From Oscillospiraceae bacterium (GTDB lineage Bacteria > Bacillota > Clostridia > Oscillospirales > Ruminococcaceae), in NCBI GenBank assembly GCA_900768995.1, contig CAAGEZ010000033.1:1-46670 (forward strand): a stretch of DNA of 46,670 nt, read 5' to 3'. Below, one piece after another: positions 32,721 to 41,224 of this stretch. How positions within the stretch are numbered: the first letter of the stretch is position 1; every line of letters begins with the position of its first letter. The notes beneath the pieces were generated by a model. The model saw nothing but the letters and a program-made list of their open reading frames with translations, was not told the origin of the DNA and ran no database searches. The position numbers and the translations under genes were made by a program.

Positions 32721-34199
32721 ATGAGCGACGAAAACGTTATTATTGACGGCTTCGGAGAGGCGGAAAAAGATGCCATAGGCGAAATAATGAACATAACTAT
32801 GGGCTCTGCTGCTACCGCCGTTTCCAATATGCTCAGTGCCAAGGTCTGGATAACCACCCCTACGGTGACAATTGAAAAGGCTAAGGATCTGATCTATCCA
32901 GAGCTGGAGCCTTCCATTCACGTCAAGATCAAGTATATTCAGGGTGTAAGCGGTGAGAATGTTCTCGTTCTCAAGCAGGACGATGTTCAGCTTATCCTCG
33001 ATCAGCTGATGGGTCTTCCCCTTGAAGTCACTGATGATTTTGAGTTTGACGAGATGAACATATCCGCAGTGTGCGAAGTTATGAACCAGATGATGGGTGC
33101 TTCCGCAACTGCTCTGTCTGAACTTATCAGCACACCTATCGACATCTCCACACCTCAGGCGGAGGTGAGCAAGGAAAGCATGGGGGTAAATCCCTACGGC
33201 ATTCCTCCCGAGGATTATGTGTGTGTTGTCAGATTTAAGCTCACCATTGACAATGTTATAAATTCGGAATTTATCTCCGTTATGTCCATTGACCTTGCAA
33301 AGGAAATGGCTCAGAAAATGATAGCTGCTTACTCAGGCGGCGGAGCTGAAGAAAAGAAAGAGGAAGAAGAGCCTTCCTCAAATCTCAGTCAGGACGAGAT
33401 ACAGGCACTGCTCAGCGGCGCAGGAAGCAGCGGCACTGCCGAAGAACCTGCTCAGCCTGCACCTCAGCCCGCTCAGCAGACCGCTCCTCAGGGCGGAGCT
33501 CTTTCTCAGGACGAGATAAATGCGCTCTTAAACGGCGTTAATGCTCAGACATCTCAGCCCGCACCTCAGCCTGTTCCCCAGCCCGCTCCTCAGCAGACTG
33601 CTCAGACAGCTTATAATCAGCAGGCTCAGAATATGCAGGGCGTTCCTCCTCAGATGAACGGTATGCCCCAGCAGAATATGGCGCAGCCTAATATATCCAA
33701 TCAGGCAGGTGTATCCCAGCAAGCAGGTATATCCCAGCAAGCAGGTGTATCCCAGCAAGCAGGTATGCCTCAGATGAATATGCAGCCGGGGGCTATGCCT
33801 TACGGCGGATATTACGGTATGCCCTACGGCTATCCTCCTATGCAGCCTGTTCAGAAGGGCAGTGCTGTGAACGTTCAGGCAGTTCAGCTCCAGAGCTTTG
33901 AGGACTACACCAACAAGGACCTCAACGCCGATCAGAACGACAACCTTAAGCTGCTTATGGGCGTTCCCCTTGACGTTACCGTTGAGCTTGGCTCTACACG
34001 CAAAAAGGTGAAGGAAATTCTCGATTTCACTCAGGGAACTATCATCGAGCTTGAACGTCAGGCAGGTTCACCTGTGGATATAATCGTTAACGGTCACCTC
34101 ATTGCCAAGGGCGATGTTGTGGTTATTGATGATAACTTCGCTGTTCGTATAACAGAGATCATCAAATCAAAATTTTTAGATAATTTAGGTAAGGAGTAA
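32721..34199 (+). CDS. fliY: Flagellar switch protein FliY (CheC-phosphatase domain plus FliN domain)
   Basis: FliY combines C-ring structure with removal of phosphate from CheY-P. The CheC-like half is at the very N-terminus with both phosphatase motifs intact: E21/N24 (DAIGEIMN) and E119/N122 (AVCEVMN). The C-terminal 80 residues (about 410-492) are the FliN/SpoA domain (LLMGVPLDVTVELGSTRKKV, GSPVDIIVNGHLIAKGDVVV). The 180-residue linker is rich in Q, P, A and M. It carries two FliM-like motifs, LSQDEIQALLSG at 222-233 and LSQDEINALLNG at 261-272, and a 6-residue repeat encoded by an 18-bp tandem repeat. In B. subtilis FliY the corresponding motif is single and N-terminal. It starts 4 bp after fliM. 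Confidence 0.95.
   Translation: MSDENVIIDGFGEAEKDAIGEIMNITMGSAATAVSNMLSAKVWITTPTVTIEKAKDLIYPELEPSIHVKIKYIQGVSGENVLVLKQDDVQLILDQLMGLPLEVTDDFEFDEMNISAVCEVMNQMMGASATALSELISTPIDISTPQAEVSKESMGVNPYGIPPEDYVCVVRFKLTIDNVINSEFISVMSIDLAKEMAQKMIAAYSGGGAEEKKEEEEPSSNLSQDEIQALLSGAGSSGTAEEPAQPAPQPAQQTAPQGGALSQDEINALLNGVNAQTSQPAPQPVPQPAPQQTAQTAYNQQAQNMQGVPPQMNGMPQQNMAQPNISNQAGVSQQAGISQQAGVSQQAGMPQMNMQPGAMPYGGYYGMPYGYPPMQPVQKGSAVNVQAVQLQSFEDYTNKDLNADQNDNLKLLMGVPLDVTVELGSTRKKVKEILDFTQGTIIELERQAGSPVDIIVNGHLIAKGDVVVIDDNFAVRITEIIKSKFLDNLGKE
33702..33773 (+). repeat. 18-bp tandem repeat in fliY, four copies
   Basis: Four in-frame 18-bp units encode QAGVSQ, QAGISQ, QAGVSQ and QAGMPQ. The middle units differ by one base (GTATCCCAG or ATATCCCAG), so copy number may change by slippage without shifting frame. 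The repeat lies in the disordered linker. Confidence 0.95.
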
Positions 34200-34205
34200 T
34201 TTACA

Positions 34206-34568
34206 ATGGACAAGAAGATAATGCTGGTAGATGATGCTGCTTTTATGCGTATGATGATCAAGGACACTCTCACCAAAAACGGCTATACCAATATCATCGA
34301 GGCTGCTGACGGCGAGATCGCTTGCAATACATACGCCGCTGAAAAGCCTGACCTTGTTATTATGGATATAACAATGCCCAACAAGACAGGCATTGAGGCT
34401 CTCAGAGACATCAAGGCTGCTGACCCCTCAGCAAAGGTCGTTATGTGCTCCGCTATGGGTCAGGAATCTATGGTCGTTGAGGCTATCAAGCTTGGTGCTC
34501 TGGACTTCATTGTAAAGCCCTTCAAGCCCGACAGAATACTTGCAACCGTTCAGAAGATCATCGGCTGA
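34206..34568 (+). CDS. cheY: Chemotaxis response regulator CheY
   Basis: CheY carries the signal from CheA to the motor switch. The single receiver domain of 120 residues has the full active site: D9 and D10 for the metal, phospho-acceptor D54 (VIMDITMP), S82 (CSAMG) and K104 (VKPF). It starts 7 bp after fliY. No output domain is attached. Its CheY-phosphatases FliY and CheC are in the same cluster. Confidence 0.96.
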   Translation: MDKKIMLVDDAAFMRMMIKDTLTKNGYTNIIEAADGEIACNTYAAEKPDLVIMDITMPNKTGIEALRDIKAADPSAKVVMCSAMGQESMVVEAIKLGALDFIVKPFKPDRILATVQKIIG

Positions 34569-34574
34569 TAAATA

Positions 34575-34970
34575 ATGGCTGAGCTTTTATCGGTTGTTCT
34601 TGCTCTTATTGCGGTGGTCGCAATAATGCTGGGTGTGCTGTATCTTATGAAATGGCTCAACACCCGCATTACAGGCGGAAACAGCCGCAAGGGCATAAAA
34701 ATATCCTCCAGCGTCGGGGTCGGTCAGGACAAGTCTATCATTGCTGTGAGAGCAGGGAAAAAGAACCTGCTCATCGGCGTTTCTCAGGGCGGCATAAACC
34801 TTATTTGCGAGCTGTCCGAGGAAGATATGGCACTTATCGAGACTCCTCCCTCCGACGGAAACGGTATGGCAGGCAAATCCTTTTCGGAATGTCTCAAATA
34901 CAACGCTTCAAAGCTGGGCAAAGAGTTCATCACACCTAAAAAGGGCGATGATGACGGCAGCGATTCGTGA
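34575..34970 (+). CDS. fliO: Flagellar biosynthetic protein FliO
   Basis: FliO is a small membrane protein that helps FliP assemble into the export gate. One N-terminal helix (SVVLALIAVVAIMLGVLYLM) is followed by a cytoplasmic SpoA-like fold (ISSSVGVGQDKSIIAVRAGK, KNLLIGVSQGGINLICEL) and a charged tail. The ATG lies 7 bp after cheY with only a weak ribosome binding site, so it is probably translated by coupling. Confidence 0.92.
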   Translation: MAELLSVVLALIAVVAIMLGVLYLMKWLNTRITGGNSRKGIKISSSVGVGQDKSIIAVRAGKKNLLIGVSQGGINLICELSEEDMALIETPPSDGNGMAGKSFSECLKYNASKLGKEFITPKKGDDDGSDS

Positions 34971-34985
34971 AAGGCAGATGCATTT

Positions 34986-35984
34986 ATGAATAATAACCGC
35001 ATTGCGGAAAATAAAATATGCGGCTCCTTCCCGAAAAAGCTGAAAGCCGCAGCGGTCGGTGGTATCTGCGCTGCTCTGCTTATGTGGGGCACGGCGGGTG
35101 CAGTCACATATGCAGTAAATTCCCCCTCAGAGGAAAGCGGTGTTGTTACCTCGGCGACGACGATCACAACGCCTATGGAGACCGAGATTTCAAATGTGAC
35201 CACCACTGTTCCCGAGACCGCTCAGACCACTATCCCCGCTCAGTCCGTGACCGAGGCGGAGACAACGCTCCCATACAACGAGCCTGTGACACACGATGAC
35301 GGGAATACGGACAGTATTCTCGATATGCTGGATCTTAACAATAATTCCAACACTCTTGACCTTATCATTCTTCTGACTGTTATTTCTCTTGCGCCGTCCA
35401 TACTGATAATGCTCACCTGTTTTACCCGCATTATCATTTCGTTTTCGCTGCTGAGAAATGCTATGGGAATCCAGACGACTCCTCCCAATCAGGTAATGAT
35501 AGGTCTTGCGCTGTTTCTTACTCTGTTTATAATGTCACCCGTTCTTGATGAGATGAACGAGGTCGCTTATGTGCCCTACAAAAACGGCGAGTACACCTCT
35601 ATCGAGGCGATTCAGCAGGCTTCCGTTCCTCTCAAAAAGTGGATGCTCAAAAACACGTCAAATGACACGATGTCGTTTTTTATCGAGCTTTCGGGTGAGG
35701 AATACCCTGCCGCAGACGATGAAAGCTTTATCGAGGCTATTCCCTTTAAGCTTGTGGCTCCCGCATTTATTCTGAGTGAGATAAAAATAGGCTTCCAGAT
35801 AGGCTTCCTGCTGTTTATCCCGTTTCTTGTGATAGATATGGTGGTCTCATCGGTGCTTATGTCACTGGGTATGATGATGATGCCGCCGTCAACGGTGGCT
35901 ATGCCATTCAAGATCCTAATGTTCGTGCTTGTGGACGGCTGGCAGCTGCTGGCAGGTTCGCTGGTTTCGGGCTTTAATATGTAA
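34986..35984 (+). CDS. fliP: Flagellar export gate protein FliP with long N-terminal extension
   Basis: FliP forms the core of the export gate in the MS-ring. From about residue 122 the normal FliP begins: LDLIILLTVISLAPSILIML, then TCFTRIIISFSLLRNAMGIQ, TPPNQVMIGLALFLTLFIM and, at the end, PFKILMFVLVDGWQLLAGSL. Before it is a signal-like hydrophobic segment (about 18-45), then some 70 residues rich in Thr, Glu, Ser and Val that are not found in common FliP proteins. The total is 332 residues instead of about 220-260. If the signal is cleaved, the Thr-rich part would face outside. GAAAGGCAG precedes the ATG. Confidence 0.93.
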   Translation: MNNNRIAENKICGSFPKKLKAAAVGGICAALLMWGTAGAVTYAVNSPSEESGVVTSATTITTPMETEISNVTTTVPETAQTTIPAQSVTEAETTLPYNEPVTHDDGNTDSILDMLDLNNNSNTLDLIILLTVISLAPSILIMLTCFTRIIISFSLLRNAMGIQTTPPNQVMIGLALFLTLFIMSPVLDEMNEVAYVPYKNGEYTSIEAIQQASVPLKKWMLKNTSNDTMSFFIELSGEEYPAADDESFIEAIPFKLVAPAFILSEIKIGFQIGFLLFIPFLVIDMVVSSVLMSLGMMMMPPSTVAMPFKILMFVLVDGWQLLAGSLVSGFNM

Positions 35985-36017
35985 ACCGACTTTTATGAAA
36001 GGAAGTGGAGCTGCAAG

Positions 36018-36302
36018 GTGACTGAGGACGCTGTTATTCAGATCTTTAAGGACGCTATGATACTTGTTTTCAAGCTGGCAGGTCCCCTTCTCATCATAAG
36101 TATGCTGGTGGGACTTGTTATCGCCATTATCCAGGCGGCAACACAGGTACACGAGCAGACCCTGAGCTTTGTTCCGAAGCTTGTGGTCATAGCACTTCTG
36201 CTGGTGCTTCTTGCTTCGTTCTACATCGCAAGCACGGACACCTTTGTGACAGAGATCTTCGAGATGATAGGAAACGTCAGCACGCAGACCGTGTCGGGCT
36301 GA
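36018..36302 (+). CDS. fliQ: Flagellar export gate protein FliQ
   Basis: FliQ is a two-helix gate subunit. The 94 residues show AGPLLIISMLVGLVIAIIQA, ATQVHEQTLSFVPKLVVIAL and LLVLLASFYI, the standard pattern. The start is GTG at 36018 after GTGGAG. It lies between fliP and fliR as is universal. Confidence 0.96.
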   Translation: MTEDAVIQIFKDAMILVFKLAGPLLIISMLVGLVIAIIQAATQVHEQTLSFVPKLVVIALLLVLLASFYIASTDTFVTEIFEMIGNVSTQTVSG

Positions 36303-36332
36303 CGGCAACACTCCAAGAAAGCTGGTTTTGTT

Positions 36333-37115
36333 ATGGATTTCTGGGAGCTGCTCCTGTCTGATCTTGATATAAAAATTATGGTATTCGCAAGAATACTGGG
36401 CATTTTTTCCTTTAACCCCATTCTTTCGAGAAGCAATATCCCCGCAAGGGTAAGAGTCGGGCTGTCCCTGCTTATCGCATACATCGTGGCTCTTGCGCTC
36501 CCTCCGATGGAGTTTGATGCGGGTGATACGGTGGGGCAATATGCTCTGAGCTTTGTGGCAGAGCTGTTCATAGGCATCGTTCTCGGATTCATATGCGATA
36601 TGTTCGTTTATATGATATACCTTGCGGGCGACATTATGGACGCTCAGGCGGGTCTCGGTATGGCTAAGGTCTTTGACCCCTCGACCCATATACAGATGTC
36701 GATGTACGGATCATTCGCAGGCTTCTTTATGTATCTGTACTTCTTCGCTTCAAATGCTCATCTTACGCTGATACGCATTTTTGTGGAGTCCTTTGAGGTG
36801 ATCCCTCTCGGAGGCGGGCATCTAAATCCCGACCTTGGCTGGACTATCGTGACGATGTTTTCACAGATACTTGTGCTGATGATGCAGCTTGCAATGCCCG
36901 TGATAGCCGCCGAGCTTATCGTGGAATTCTGTATGGGCATTCTGATGAAAACCGTTCCCCAGGTACAGATAATCGTGGTGAATATCCAGCTGAAGGTCAT
37001 CGTGGGATTTGTGGTGCTTTTCGCCATAACCTCACCTATGGGCGAGTTCATTGCGGATTACACCGACAAAATGCTGGGTACCTGCAGAGAGATACTTCCC
37101 CTTATATTCACATAA
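36333..37115 (+). CDS. fliR: Flagellar export gate protein FliR
   Basis: FliR is the third gate subunit, forming a helical assembly with FliP and FliQ. The 260-residue protein has six hydrophobic helices and the usual segments PARVRVGLSLLIAYIVALAL, ELFIGIVLGFICDMFVYMIY and GDIMDAQAGLGMAKVFDPST. Only a weak AAGAAAG site precedes the ATG. flhB begins 27 bp downstream. Confidence 0.97.
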   Translation: MDFWELLLSDLDIKIMVFARILGIFSFNPILSRSNIPARVRVGLSLLIAYIVALALPPMEFDAGDTVGQYALSFVAELFIGIVLGFICDMFVYMIYLAGDIMDAQAGLGMAKVFDPSTHIQMSMYGSFAGFFMYLYFFASNAHLTLIRIFVESFEVIPLGGGHLNPDLGWTIVTMFSQILVLMMQLAMPVIAAELIVEFCMGILMKTVPQVQIIVVNIQLKVIVGFVVLFAITSPMGEFIADYTDKMLGTCREILPLIFT

Positions 37116-37142
37116 TTCCGTTTTGCAAAGGCTGGTGGTCAA

Positions 37143-38279
37143 ATGGCGGAAAACGAAAACGGCGAGGAGAAAACCGAAGAAGCCACCGACAAAAAGCGGC
37201 GTGATGCCCGAAAAAAGGGGCAGGTCCTGAAAAGTCAGGACGTTGCCGTGGTGTGCTCACTGTTTCTTTCCTTTTTCGTACTGAAGATAACCGCCCCCAC
37301 CATTTTCACCCGTCTGGGAGACTTTATGAAAAAGTATTTCTCAATGGCGGGCGAGGGTATCGGCGATATGGAATACATCGGCAGGGAAAGCTTTGCAAGA
37401 GGTCTTGCCATTGACTTTGCAGTCGTATTCTTCGTAACAACGGGTGCTCTGCTGGCGGCATCGTTCATTGTGGCTATAGCTTCAACAGGCATTCAGACGA
37501 AATTTCTCATTTCCTTTGAAAACCTGAAATTCAAGCTGAGCAAGCTCAATCCCATAAACGGCATCAAGAAAATGTTCTCTCTGAAAGGACTTTTCGAGCT
37601 TGCAAAGTCTCTTCTCAAAATGATACTCCTTATCGTGGTGGTCTACGGCGAAATAAAGGACAGACTGCCCGAAATGGTAAGGCTTATGGATATGGAGCCC
37701 ATAAGCGGCGTTGTTTACATCGCTCAGACTATTTTCTCCATAGTTATGACACTTGGTATGGTCTTTGTGGCGGTGGCGGCTGTGGATTTTATGTTCCAGC
37801 GCTATTCCTATGAAAATGACCTGAAAATGACCAAGCAGGAGGTCAAGGACGAGTTCAAGCAGATGGAGGGAGACCCCAAAATAAAGGGAAAGCGCCGTGC
37901 GATACAGCAGCAGATGGCTAATCAGCGTATGATGCAGGCTGTGCCGGAGGCGGACGTGGTTATCCGTAACCCTACACATTTTGCTGTGGCTCTCAAATAT
38001 GACCCCGAAAAAAATTCCGCTCCTGTGGTGACGGCAAAGGGAAAGGACCTTGCGGCACTGAGAATTGCGGATATAGCGGCGGAAAACGATGTCCCCACCG
38101 TGGAAAACGTACCTCTTGCAAGAGGTATCTACGAAAAGGTAGACATCGACAGAGAAATTCCTGCGGAGTTTTATCAGGCTGCCGCAGATGTGCTCTGGTT
38201 CGTTTACAATCTTAAAAAGAAACCTGTTCCGAAAGGAATTTTACCCGAAAATAAATCATCTGCGCCGTTTAATTACTGA
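37143..38279 (+). CDS. flhB: Flagellar export specificity switch FlhB
   Basis: FlhB controls the change from rod/hook to filament export. It opens with NGEEKTEEATDKKRRDARKK, has four membrane helices in the first about 210 residues, and carries the self-cleavage motif NPTH at residues 276-279 (VVIRNPTHFAVALKYD). The chain after it (GKDLAALRIADIAAENDVPT) is complete. Length of 378 residues is standard. Confidence 0.98.
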   Translation: MAENENGEEKTEEATDKKRRDARKKGQVLKSQDVAVVCSLFLSFFVLKITAPTIFTRLGDFMKKYFSMAGEGIGDMEYIGRESFARGLAIDFAVVFFVTTGALLAASFIVAIASTGIQTKFLISFENLKFKLSKLNPINGIKKMFSLKGLFELAKSLLKMILLIVVVYGEIKDRLPEMVRLMDMEPISGVVYIAQTIFSIVMTLGMVFVAVAAVDFMFQRYSYENDLKMTKQEVKDEFKQMEGDPKIKGKRRAIQQQMANQRMMQAVPEADVVIRNPTHFAVALKYDPEKNSAPVVTAKGKDLAALRIADIAAENDVPTVENVPLARGIYEKVDIDREIPAEFYQAAADVLWFVYNLKKKPVPKGILPENKSSAPFNY

Positions 38280-38308
38280 CGCAATACAAGGAGGGCGGCA
38301 ATACCATA

Positions 38309-40384
38309 GTGGATTTTTTAAAAAAAGTCATTGGCAAAAATATCGTTACGGTATTTGTCATTCTCGCTGTATTTCTCATTGTTATCCCGCTTCCGACGTG
38401 GCTCCTTGACCTGCTTTTTGCGGTGAACATAGCCCTGTCGGTGTACATTCTCCTTACGACGATGTACATAAAGGAATCACTTGAGTTCTCCATATTCCCG
38501 TCACTGCTGCTCATAACAACGGTTTTCAGACTGGGTCTTAACATCTCCTCCACCCGTTCCATTCTTATGAATCAGGGCTATGCGGGCGAGATAGTCAAGG
38601 CGTTCGGCACATTCGTAATGGGCGGTAACGCTGTGGTCGGATTTATCGTATTCATACTCATCACCGTTGTGCAGATGGTGGTTATCACCAAGGGCGCAGA
38701 GCGAGTTGCGGAGGTAACTGCCCGCTTCACTCTGGACGCTATGCCCGGTAAGCAGATGGCTATTGACGCCGACCTCAATCAGGGAATCATCGATGACAAG
38801 CAGGCAAAAATTCGCCGTGACAAGGTGCAGAGAGAATCCGATTTCTTCGGTGCTATGGACGGTGCTGCCAAGTTTGTAAAGGGAGACGCCACATTCTCCA
38901 TTGTCGCCGCTATCGTTAACCTCCTTGGCGGTGCTATAATGGGTCTCGTTTTCGGCGGAATGGACTTTGCTACGGTCCTCTCCACCTACTCTATCGCAAC
39001 AGTGGGAGACGGTCTCTGCTCTCAGATACCCTCCCTCCTCATATCTATATCAATGGGTATGATAGTTACCCGTGCCGCTTCTGAGGAATCCCTCAACAGC
39101 GACGTTATCGGTCAGTTCACATCACAGCCCAGAGTGCCTCTTATCGCAGGCATAGTGATGTTCGTAATGGGCTTTATCCCCGGCTTCCCCACCCTCACCC
39201 TTTTCGTGCTGGGCGGTGCTCTCATAGCTCTCGGCGTGGGACTTTCTCGTTCTATGAAAACCGAAGAGCAGGCTGCCGAGGAGCAGGGTGCAAAGGAAAT
39301 GGCGGAAAATCAGGACGCTATTTCCGAAATGGAATATTACAAGGACATCGACAATGTTTACAAGCTCCTTAACGTTGAGCCTATCGAAATGGAATTCGGC
39401 TACTCGCTGATACCGCTGGCGGACGAATCCGCAGGCGGAACGTTCATAGAGCGTGTGGTCATTTTCAGAAAGCAGTTTGCCATTGATATGGGTATGGTCT
39501 TCCCCTCTATCCGTATGCGTGACAATCAGCACATAAACCCAAATCAGTACGTTATCAAGATAAAGGGCGAGACTGTTGCCGAGGGCGAGATACTTATGGA
39601 TCATTACCTTGCTTTGGACAGCGGAAACGTTACCCGTGAGGTGGACGGCATCGACACCATTGAGCCTGCCTTTAATATCCCTGCAAAGTGGATAAGCGAA
39701 GAAAACAAGCTCCGTGCCGAAATTGCGGGATACACCCTTATCGACCCCACATCTGTTATGATAACCCACCTTTCCGAGGTCATCAAAAATCACGCCTACG
39801 AGCTTCTCAGCCGTCAGGACGTCAAGACGATGCTGGAAAAGCTGAAGGAGACAAATCCTTCGGTGGTGGAGGATATCGTTCCAAGCGTTGTGCCCGTGGC
39901 ATATCTTCAGAAAGAGCTTTGTATGCTCCTTAAGGAAAACGTGCCTATAAGAGACCTTCAGACCATTCTCGAAACTCTTGCAGACAACCAGCACAATATG
40001 AAAGACCTTGACATTACAAACGAATACGTCCGTCAGGCACTGAAACGAACCATTACAAGGCGTTTCTCCGACGGCGGTCAGATAAGAGTCATTACCCTTG
40101 ACACTGAGACGGAAAACAAGATAGTTTCTTCCGTGAAAAAGTCCGAGCAGGGTTCATATCTTGCCCTTGACCCTCAGTCGATACAGGCTCTTATCGCTTC
40201 CCTCAATGCTCAGATAGAGAAGATAAAGGAGGTCGTTCCCTCCCCTATCGTTCTCACATCTCCCATTGTCCGCATCTACTTCAAGAAGCTTGTGGATCAG
40301 TTTATCCCCAATGTGACGGTGCTCTCTTTCAATGAGATAGACAACACCGTTCAGATACAGGCTGTGGGAAATATCAGCATATAA
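38309..40384 (+). CDS. flhA: Flagellar export protein FlhA
   Basis: FlhA forms the nonameric ring that accepts substrates and chaperones and uses the proton gradient. The 691-residue protein has eight helices in its first half, the conserved loop (VAEVTARFTLDAMPGKQMAI, DADLNQGIIDDKQAKIRRDK) and the cytoplasmic domain up to VLSFNEIDNTVQIQAVGNIS. The start is GTG at 38309; AAGGAGG at 38288-38294 lies 14 bp before it, rather far. No other in-frame start fits better. flhF and flhG, usually next in Clostridia, do not follow. Confidence 0.97.
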   Translation: MDFLKKVIGKNIVTVFVILAVFLIVIPLPTWLLDLLFAVNIALSVYILLTTMYIKESLEFSIFPSLLLITTVFRLGLNISSTRSILMNQGYAGEIVKAFGTFVMGGNAVVGFIVFILITVVQMVVITKGAERVAEVTARFTLDAMPGKQMAIDADLNQGIIDDKQAKIRRDKVQRESDFFGAMDGAAKFVKGDATFSIVAAIVNLLGGAIMGLVFGGMDFATVLSTYSIATVGDGLCSQIPSLLISISMGMIVTRAASEESLNSDVIGQFTSQPRVPLIAGIVMFVMGFIPGFPTLTLFVLGGALIALGVGLSRSMKTEEQAAEEQGAKEMAENQDAISEMEYYKDIDNVYKLLNVEPIEMEFGYSLIPLADESAGGTFIERVVIFRKQFAIDMGMVFPSIRMRDNQHINPNQYVIKIKGETVAEGEILMDHYLALDSGNVTREVDGIDTIEPAFNIPAKWISEENKLRAEIAGYTLIDPTSVMITHLSEVIKNHAYELLSRQDVKTMLEKLKETNPSVVEDIVPSVVPVAYLQKELCMLLKENVPIRDLQTILETLADNQHNMKDLDITNEYVRQALKRTITRRFSDGGQIRVITLDTETENKIVSSVKKSEQGSYLALDPQSIQALIASLNAQIEKIKEVVPSPIVLTSPIVRIYFKKLVDQFIPNVTVLSFNEIDNTVQIQAVGNISI

Positions 40385-40433
40385 CTGCGCTGAATGACGG
40401 GACAAGCCCATTGAACGAAAGGCGGTGGCTGAT

Positions 40434-41198
40434 GTGTATGCTGAAAATACAGCGCAGATAACCACGGAGATGTCCGAGCTCTTCGACAGATACAGACGGA
40501 CACCCGACAAGTCCCTGCGAAATGAGATAGTTATGCGCAGTATGCATATCGTGCGATACGCCGTGCTTTCCACGAGAAATATGTACAGGCGGTATGCTGA
40601 TGACGACGACATCTCAAACGAAGCTGTTCTCGCTCTGATGAACGCTGTTGACAGCTTTGACCCATCAAAAAACGTTAAGTTCGACACCTACGCCTCTATA
40701 AAGGTGCGTGGGGCGATAATCGATTATATCCGCAGACAGGACACGGTCCCCAGAGGTGTCCGCAAATTTATCCGTGATTATGACAGCGCATATTCCGCTT
40801 TGTACACGGAGCTTGACAGAGAGCCGTCACGGGAGGAAATTTCCGCAAGGCTTAATGTTTCCCCCGACAAGCTGGACAGTCTCCTGTCACGGTCGGCGGC
40901 GGCAAACACCCTTTCCTTTGAAGAGCTGCTTTTTGACGGCTTTGATATGGCTGATGAAAATGCAAACAGCTCGGCGGAAGCGGGGCTTATGCTCTCGGAA
41001 AGGCGGAGCAGGCTTGCGGCTGCCATTGACAGTCTAAAGGACAAGGAACGGACTGTCATCACACTTTACTATTATGAAAAGCTGAAATACTCCGAAATTG
41101 CAAAGGTAATGGGCTTATCCGAGTCAAGGGTATGCCAGATACACACCAAGGCTGTGGACAAGCTGAGGGAAAGCATTTCGGAATATATGCTGGATTGA
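40434..41198 (+). CDS. fliA: Flagellar sigma factor sigma-28 (FliA/SigD)
   Basis: This alternative sigma factor directs transcription of late flagellar genes such as flagellin. Region 2 (VKFDTYASIKVRGAIIDYIR, RQDTVPRGVRKFI), region 3 (LDREPSREEISARLNVSPDK) and region 4 with its helix-turn-helix (KYSEIAKVMGLSESRVCQIH) are all clear. Two GTG starts are possible. AAAGGCGG lies 8 bp before GTG 40434 but only 2 bp before GTG 40425, so the former is chosen; the difference is three residues. No flgM anti-sigma gene is seen beside it. Confidence 0.95.
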   Translation: MYAENTAQITTEMSELFDRYRRTPDKSLRNEIVMRSMHIVRYAVLSTRNMYRRYADDDDISNEAVLALMNAVDSFDPSKNVKFDTYASIKVRGAIIDYIRRQDTVPRGVRKFIRDYDSAYSALYTELDREPSREEISARLNVSPDKLDSLLSRSAAANTLSFEELLFDGFDMADENANSSAEAGLMLSERRSRLAAAIDSLKDKERTVITLYYYEKLKYSEIAKVMGLSESRVCQIHTKAVDKLRESISEYMLD

Positions 41199-41224
41199 CT
41201 TTACGATGAAAGGCGGTAAATGCT

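Noticed and set aside
31685..32857. Long minus-strand open frame (390 codons) opposite fliM
   Set aside because: It lies fully antisense to fliM and the fliY start, has no ribosome binding site, and is a by-product of fliM codon use.
39122..39994. Minus-strand open frame of 290 codons opposite flhA
   Set aside because: It is antisense to the well-conserved flhA; its product resembles no family and is rich in His and Cys, as expected from reversed coding sequence.
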